NCBI GenBank assembly: GCA_025766275.1
Contig: JAFKAC010000126.1
Coordinates: forward strand, 1-64,000
Length of the DNA stretch: 64,000 bases
Source: Lactarius indigo
Lineage: Eukaryota; Basidiomycota; Agaricomycetes; Russulales; Russulaceae
Reading direction: 5' to 3'
Shown: positions 57,819-64,000 of the stretch, piece after piece
How positions within the stretch are numbered: the stretch's first letter is position 1
Layout: every line of letters starts with the position of its first letter
The notes under the pieces: generated by a model
Told to the model about the DNA's origin: nothing
The model's input: only the letters and a program-made list of their open reading frames with translations
The model's database searches: none
Made by a program: the position numbers and the translations under genes

Positions 57819-60800
57819 ATGTCCCAAGCTCCGTCTACCGTGACTGCCACGTCTTCTACAAACTTTGAAACGATCTTCGGAGCTGCTTTGGAAGCGTACA
57901 ATAACCAGACGAAGAATGACATCGCCTCCCATCCCCTGGCCGTCCAGTTGCAATCCTGCGACTCTCCCAGTGCCATTCTTGCCATTCTTCGAGCCCAAGT
58001 ACAGGCGTTCGATCAATCTCAAAGTGGCGATGAAAAGCTGACAAAGTGGCTGGATCCCACTGTAAATGTCTTGTACGCTTTTTCTGCGACCCTTGGTGAG
58101 GGCGTTGGGCTAGTAAATGCAGAGACGCTTATCCATTTGAGACCTATCCTCTGACTTATATGATTACAGACGTTCCCACCTGCGAAAGCCATTTTTACTG
58201 GCATTGGTGTCCTTCTACAGGTAAGCATATTTCTTGACCCGGCGTGTACTTTGGTGACACCAATAACTCTTAGGCCTTTAAGGACGTCCACGCTAGCCGA
58301 AATGCACTTGTAGATCTGTTTGGCCGCATGGAATACTTTTTTAAGCGGCTTGAAAAATATATAGATGTTCGACCGACGGTAGCTATGACTGATATTATCG
58401 TGAAGATCATGGTTGAGGTGATCTCAATCCTTGGGATCGTGACGAAAGAGATCAGGCAGGGACGAACAAGTATACTCTTCCCTTTCTATATATTCCCAGA
58501 TATCGAACATGTTGCAGAGAAGTACCTGAAGAAGCTGATTGGAAGAAATGATGTCGAGGACGCGCTTCAGCGACTGGACCGATTGACGCAAGAGGAAGCT
58601 CGTATGGCAGCAGTAGAAGCCTTAACGATCACTCGCGGGATCGGTGACAAGGTGGACGGCGTCGGTGAGACGGTACAGAGCGTCAATACGAAAGTAGAGG
58701 ATATCGACGACAAAGTCAGTCGACTCGGTTCAGTCACTCAAGGTGAGCTATACCTGCATTAGCCGCCCCCTGGACCTATCCTCAGACTCCATCAGATGTA
58801 AAGGAAAACGGAGTAGCAATTCAACAAGTGGCGGTTCAAGTCAGCCACCTAAACCGTCCGTCGTCTTCTAATCTCAGCTGGTCACGAAGCCTTGACCACT
58901 CTTACAGGGAATGAGTTGCGCCAGAACCTGCGAAAATGGGTCGCCCCCCCTGATCCATCCGTCAATTACAACACAGCTTCCGATGCTCATCACGAAGGTA
59001 CCGCCGAATGGTGCACCAAAGGGAACACCCTCGCAAATTGGAAAACATCTGGTTCTTTGTTATGGATCCACGGAAAACGTACATTTTCGTCACCATCTCA
59101 GTCCTAATTTCAACTGACACCGCCTCGATTGATAGCCGGTTCTGGGAAGAGTATTCTTAGGTGCGTTACCCCCCCGCCGAGTTGCGTCCTAATCGAACTT
59201 ATATCATCAACAAGCTCCGCGATCATCCGCGATATCAAATCCATATCCAACGCCGGATCGGCTTTCTTGGCCTATTTTTACTTTGATTTCAAGGACAAAG
59301 CAAAGCAGGACTCCCGCGCATTATTATCATCCCTTCTAGTCCAACTCTCCGATCAATCAGATATATTCTGTGACGCTCTTTACTCCTTGTACTCCGCACA
59401 CAAACGGGGATCGGAACAACCGTCCAACGACTCGCTTTCACAATGCCTCAAGTCTATGCTTACCACCTCAGGATCAGCGCCAATCTATCTTGTCCTGGAC
59501 GCTCTTGACGAGTGTCCGTACGGCTCAGGATTGCCATCGCCACGTGAAAAGGTGCTGGACCTCGTGGATGACCTCGTTAAGTTTCGGCATCAAACTCTGC
59601 GACTATGTATCACGAGTCGTCCCGAGTTCGACATCCGTACCGCGCTCGAGCCATTGGCAACTCAACAGGTATCCCTCCACGACGAAACCGGACAAATCCA
59701 GGACATTAACAATTATATCACGCATATTGTCCGCTCGGACAGAAAGACGAAGAGATGGCGAGACGAGGAGAAGGATATGGTGATCGATAAACTCACGGAG
59801 AAAGCAGACGGCATGTGAGGGTGTCTTTGAATGCTCATGGTGGTCCGACTCTTATGCTCTGACACAGGTTTCGGTGGGTTTATTGCCAATTGGAGGTTCT
59901 TCGACACTGTTTCCCGACGAATCTGCGTCGAATTCTCGAGGAATTACCGAAATCACTGGACGAGACGTACAAGCGTATCCTGAAGGAGATCGACAATGCG
60001 AATCGGGAGCACGCATATCGACTTTTGCAATGTCTCGCTGTTTCCAGTCGCCCATTCCGGGTTGAGGAGCTTGCAGATGTGCTTGCATTTGACGTCGGTC
60101 CAGGAGGAATCCCGACAATGATTACGGATTGGCGGTGGGAAGACCGAGAAGAGGCGGTGCTGTCGGCGTGTTCCAGTTTGGTCACCGTGATCACCGACAA
60201 AGGCTACCGGGTTGTTCAGTTCTCGCATTTTTCGGTAAAGGAATTCCTGACCTCGGATCGGCTCGCGGGTTGCACGGAAGATGTGACCCGGTTTCATATT
60301 CCCACCGAAGCTTCGCATATGATTCTCGCTCAGGCATGTCTTGGCGCCCTGCTCTGCCTGCCAGCGGATGACCACACCGAAGATGAAGATGAAGATGAAG
60401 ACAAGGATGAAGACGAAGATGAAGACGAAGATGAAGATGAAGATGAAGACAAGGACAGCGCCAAAAAGGTTTCTTTTGTTCGATATGCTGCCAAATACTG
60501 GGTCGGGCATGCCAAGGTCGGGAATGTAGAAATGCGCATAAAGGACGCAATGGACTATTTCTTCGACATCGACAAACCCTATTTTCGATCCTGGCTACGA
60601 ATACATGACGTAGACAAGCCCAAGTGGTCGGATCCCAGGCAATTGACCTCAGCATCTCCCTTATACTATGCTGCATTCTATGGATTCCTCGGTCTCGTAA
60701 AACGCCTCATTGACAAACATCCACAGCACCTAAGTGCTCAGGGAGGCCGCCATGGGACTCCGCTTCATGCGACGCTCTCCAACGGTCACATCGAGGTCGC

Positions 60801-61434
60801 CCAGCTCCTTAGAGAGCGCGGCGCTGACGTGAATGCCCTCGATGTGCACAAGATGACTCCACTTCACCTTGTGTCACAATACGGACCCCTCGCCGCCGTA
60901 AAGTGGCTCCTCGACCATGGTGCGGACGTGAACTTCCAGGACAAGCACCGCCAGACCCCACTGCTCTTGGCAGCCTTCTACGGGCACCTCGGGATTGCTC
61001 GGATACTACTTGAGCACAATGCGGAGGTCAATGCTCGGGCAGCCAGTGGATTGACTCCACTTATGATTGCATCGGCAAATGGATTCCACCACGTTGTGCG
61101 GTATTTGCTGGACCACAGAGCTGATGCGGATGTCCGCGACAACAAAGGAAACACTGCGCTGCATTTCGCAGCGAGACGCGGTCATCCCGAGGTTTGTCGG
61201 ATACTACTGGAGCGCAATGCGGAGGTCAATCCCCAGGATAACGAGGGATCGACCCCATTACACCGAGCATCAGAGGGTTTGGGTAGAGGGTACCCAGGCG
61301 TTGTACAGCTCCTGTTAGACCACGGTGCGGATGCGCAGGTGCGCAACCTCAGTGGAAAGACCCCATCTGAGGTGGCCAGTGGCCCAGAACGGCAGGAAAT
61401 CATACAATTTCTCTCCCGGCACGCAGCGCAATAA
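57819..61434 (+). CDS. NLR7: Goodbye-NACHT-ankyrin STAND receptor with long acidic tract
   Basis: Intact paralog of 1062 aa. Exons: 57819-58112, 58170-58220, 58274-58469, 58518-58742, 58796-58855, 58908-59078, 59136-59160, 59215-59814 and 59868-61434 (sum 3189 nt). Goodbye domain, about four heptads and an SRLGSV tail, Walker A GKPGSGKS, Walker B LVLDALDEC, FSHFSVKEFL, then a roughly 25-residue Asp/Glu/Lys tract coded by a GAAGAT-type microsatellite, and about eight ankyrin units. The last NACHT intron uses a GTGAG donor where paralogs have GTAAG or GTAAGA. Closest to NLR4 in having the acidic tract and the SSRPF segment. Confidence 0.9.
60379..60455 (+). repeat. GAAGAT/GAAGAC/AAGGAT microsatellite in NLR7
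   Basis: About thirteen hexamer units in frame, encoding an acidic run before the ankyrin domain. Roughly twice the length of the NLR4 tract at the same place. Confidence 0.9.
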
Positions 61435-61796
61435 AATAACGAGACAGAGGACAGTTAATTTGTCGACCTATGTAAGTGACGATTGCTCTGCTCGTTTATG
61501 GTATATTGACACTCTCTACAGCGACCCACGTTATCTATGAGGTGAAATGGTGTGTAAAATATGTGCGATCGTTTCGAATTCCTGTTATACGCGTGGAGCT
61601 GTCCCTACGTCGTCATTATATTTATGGTACAGTGCTTCTACTGCTTCATTATCTGAATCAAGAACACCCTTGCAACACGGCGATCAGACTTGCTCAGGCT
61701 GGAGTGACCAATGTGATTTGTGGGAATTGGCTTCGGGAATTTCAATTGATGTTTATCACCATTTAACGAGGGCATGACGTCCCCTTGATAGCAGCA
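61435..61796. other. NLR7 3' flank
   Basis: Common NLR 3' flank up to GATAGCAGCA, where homology to other units breaks. No gene supported. Confidence 0.5.
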
Positions 61797-62601
61797 TGGC
61801 CGGTCTAAGGCGGAGCGAGGCACGAGCGGTGCCTTAGAGCAGGGTCTTTGAGTGAGCGGGCTAGGCGACACGTGGCCCATTCCTTCCTTGCCTGCTGCCA
61901 CCTGCCCGCCCACTTTTCCAACCAGCCTAGAAAAGCGGAATCTTTTCTTTTATCATCTCTAACCATTTAAAAAACGCCTCTCCATTTTCCCTTTTCCTTC
62001 ACTCTCCTTTGGTAAATGCCTCGCATTCTTGAGGACACAACTCGGGCAAGATGCCCAAACTTTGAAGACAACGAATGGGATTTTCTGAGGCAAACAATGA
62101 CCGATGCGCACCCGGCCATAGACCCCCTCACAGAAGAAGGGGCCGCTCAGCATCTCAGAGACGTCTGGTTCAGGGAAAGCAATAACCAGAGAGCCACCTG
62201 GGACGAGCAAGAAGCGCAAGACCAAGCGGAGCAGGAAGAGCAAGACAGGCTAGCACAGGAAGAGGAGGATTCCCAGCAAGCCTTGCACGAGAAAGAAGCC
62301 CAAGCTACAGCAGTCTCAGCAGCAAAGTCTCATCTTCGATCGAGAAGCGCTTCGCACTTTGGCCCGTTTCTCTATTCTGTCGAATTACCCCAGGCCTTCT
62401 ATAGCTCTCCTAATTACCTACAACGCTTGTATACAGTCCCCCCATATTAGCCGCCTGAAATGAACTAGAAACCATAAATCAACCATTCTTCCCAAGCGTT
62501 GTAAAACGTTTTGTAGCGCGCACCGGTGAGAACTCTCCCTCCTTGCTCGCTGATGCCGCACAAAACCCACCCTCGAGAAGCAAACCAGCGACTCGCAAAG
62601 A
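61797..62601 (+). mobile_element. About 805-bp insertion absent from the other units
   Basis: The sequence GATAGCAGCAGTACAGG-like in units D and F is split here, with homology resuming at AGTACAGGAAATGAGC (62601). The left end starts TGGCCGGTCTAAGGCGG, which resembles a tRNA-Leu/Ser A box, but no B box was found. It carries one small ORF (62016-62450). No target duplication could be fixed, so the type of element is unknown. Confidence 0.55.
62016..62450 (+). CDS. Small Glu/Gln-rich protein, N-terminal part of a repeated fungal ORF family
   Basis: 144 codons starting MPRILEDTTRARCPNFED, followed by a charged EEQDRLAQEEEDSQQ helix-prone segment, predicted coiled coil. The opening and the acidic helix resemble repetitive ORFs that I recall from Agaricomycete genomes and that seem to be linked to mobile DNA, but this is memory, not a search. 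After about residue 100 the helix breaks off into unrelated sequence, so it looks truncated. The upstream region has a CATTTAAAAAA run and a pyrimidine-rich leader. No function is proposed. Confidence 0.45.
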   Translation: MPRILEDTTRARCPNFEDNEWDFLRQTMTDAHPAIDPLTEEGAAQHLRDVWFRESNNQRATWDEQEAQDQAEQEEQDRLAQEEEDSQQALHEKEAQATAVSAAKSHLRSRSASHFGPFLYSVELPQAFYSSPNYLQRLYTVPPY

Positions 62602-63074
62602 GTACAGGAAATGAGCTCGTCAAAATAAAGACCAGAGGCGTGACTCGCCCTTTTGAAATCTCGACATGTTTACTGTGGCGCATGCTCGCGCTCCGATAAT
62701 ATTGGATCCAATCGATTTCCAGTCCTGAGGTGTAGGGGGTACAGACACATATAGAACCCGGATGCGAATAGAGCGAAGATAGGGATCGACAAACCTGTAA
62801 CGAAACCCTACCCGCTCATTGCAAGTGCTGTTTAGCGCCCTCACCGATTGCGAGACCGGCGCTTCGCATTGGAGTTGGAACTGGTCCCATGCAGAAGAGT
62901 GAATACGACATGTCTATGAGCCTAGGATAAACACAAGAAAACACAAAATGTAAATATAGAGATACAACGGTATCTATCCTCAAGGCGTCCGGGTCGCCCG
63001 ACACCTAATGTTCCGACGTTGTCCCACCTCTCAGCACGAGGGCATATGAAATCACCGACCGTTGCGTACATTAC
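62602..63074. other. H2A.Z relic 3' flank, unit G
   Basis: Conserved flank seen in all units (GGTGTAGGGGGTACAGACAC, GAGCCTAGGATAAACAC). No gene supported. Confidence 0.5.
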
Positions 63075-63580
63075 GCCGCCGGCGCGCCTTCTGGCTTAAT
63101 CTTTCCAGCAGTAAGTGTCTTATGAATGAACGGCAGGACGCCACCACCAGCGATCGTCGCTCGCACCAGCGTGTCGAGCTCCTCGTCTCCCTGAATAGCG
63201 AGTTGTAAATGGCACAGCGTGGTACGCTTGACACGGAGATCTTTTGAGACACTACCTTGATCACGAGATGTGTAAGTATAATACAGAGAGAGGAGAGGAC
63301 GCGACGGACTTGCTAGCTCCAAGACCTCAGCGGTGAGGTATTCAAGGATAGCCGATGTGCAAACGGCAGCCTTGACGCCGATGCGGACGTTGTTCTGGAT
63401 GCGCTGTTTCAGGCGTCTGTGGATACGACCAACGGAGAACTAGAAGTACGACGACCGCGTGGACAGCACCTGGTGCAGAGCGCAAGAGAACAAGATGAAA
63501 GGCAGATCTGGAGCCCGGCTTTCGCGCTGAGGGTCTGGAAGCCTTTGACCTTGGTTTTGGGAGCATTGCTTGGAATGTTA
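63075..63580 (-). pseudogene. Histone H2A.Z relic, unit G (best preserved)
   Basis: On the - strand one reads KAGLQ (exon 1 end), [20 protein letters not shown] and [20 protein letters not shown] (exon 2), then [16 protein letters not shown] and [12 protein letters not shown] with the tail KPEGAPAA (exon 3). Damage includes an AT instead of GT donor after KAGLQ, TTLCH in place of TPRH, and loss of the early N-terminal frame. H2A.Z replaces H2A in promoter and boundary nucleosomes; this copy is unlikely to work. Confidence 0.85.
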
Positions 63581-63896
63581 CTGATACCGAACTGCAGTCA
63601 TCGATTACACACAAGGCATTCGGACGGAACTAAGGGGAAGGCGCAGGTGCCTTCAGCTGCCTGACGAGAGGGAATGAAATAAGGTCCGATGTGAGTTTGA
63701 CGTGGTATCCAGTGAGTAGATAGGATTAACAGGTGCGGCGGACAAGCAGGGGAGAGGGCACGAAGGCAAGATGATGAGTATGCGATAATAGGAACAACTG
63801 ATTCACGCCCCGCTTTGTTCCAGGGGCCGGGCCGGTAAACGCCAAGTCGAACCCGTTGAACTGGCGCACCTCGACCACAGTCACGATAACACTGCG

Positions 63897-64000
63897 ATTA
63901 GGATGTCCGTGACATATCATATATCATAGCTGATTCCAATCCACCTAGCTGGGTCAGAGTCCAAGTCAGTCTCCCTTACCCGTCATCGAGTAGTTCATGC
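63897..64000 (+). pseudogene. Rex1 relic, unit G, start only
   Basis: Matches Rex1 exon 2 and the following intron (GATTAGGATGTCCGTGAC, AGCTGGGTCAGAGTCCAAG), then leaves the window. As in the other relics exon 1 is absent; homology to unit A begins near its base 928. An internal expansion of the exon-2 core (ATATCATATATCAT) has already shifted the frame. Confidence 0.7.

Noticed and set aside
59953..60510. Minus-strand ORF rich in Phe/Ile/Val runs
   Set aside because: Antisense reading of the acidic microsatellite in NLR7, which mimics a membrane segment.
61797..61880. tRNA-Leu/Ser-like start of the 61.8-kb insertion
   Set aside because: Only an A-box-like word; no B box, acceptor pairing or cloverleaf could be found, so no tRNA or SINE is called.
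1..64000. CRISPR arrays, bacterial operon features
   Set aside because: Repeats seen are coding ankyrin or heptad units and LTRs; gene structure is eukaryotic.

Overview
The window is fungal nuclear DNA, most likely from a mushroom-forming basidiomycete (Agaricomycetes). The evidence is many short GT-AG introns (about 44-65 nt), Goodbye-domain STAND receptors, a Ty1/copia element primed by an initiator-tRNA half, and a RNA exonuclease Rex1 gene with eight or nine small exons. The species cannot be named from the sequence.

The main content is a head-to-tail tandem array of seven paralogous NLR-type (STAND) immune-receptor genes, all on the + strand, called NLR1 to NLR7 here. Each has the order Goodbye domain - heptad (coiled-coil) linker - NACHT NTPase - winged-helix-like region - ankyrin repeats, spread over nine exons in the same positions. 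Predicted lengths: NLR1 1324 aa, NLR2 1054, NLR3 1511, NLR4 about 1034-1047 (damaged splice site), NLR5 1044, NLR7 1062. NLR6 is a pseudogene. Summed exon lengths of the five intact genes are exact multiples of three, which supports the hand-built models.

The duplicated block is larger than the receptor. A full unit reads: histone H2A.Z relic on the - strand, 5'-truncated Rex1 relic on the + strand, then the NLR. Layout: unit A 0.6-9.1 kb (intact Rex1 + NLR1); a reduced unit 9.1-13.8 kb (NLR2, H2A.Z and Rex1 deleted); unit B 14.7-22.8 kb (NLR3); unit C 23.5-31.7 kb (NLR4); unit D 32.5-39.4 kb (NLR5); unit E 40.6-53.3 kb (NLR6, split from its promoter by the copia element); unit F 54.2-61.4 kb (NLR7); unit G starts at 63.1 kb and runs off the window. 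Every H2A.Z copy and all Rex1 copies after the first are decayed, while most NLR copies stay open. This suggests that selection keeps the receptors while the passengers decay.

Mobile DNA is concentrated between the receptors: a young 5.7-kb copia element (44131-49838) that landed on the NLR6 start codon, a 354-bp solo LTR (39748-40101), a TA-flanked MITE nested in an older insertion inside a Rex1 relic (26787-27350), an 81-bp poly(A)-ending retroposed fragment in the NLR2 promoter region, and an insertion at 61.8-62.6 kb carrying a small glutamate/glutamine-rich ORF. No rRNA, tRNA or CRISPR was recognised.
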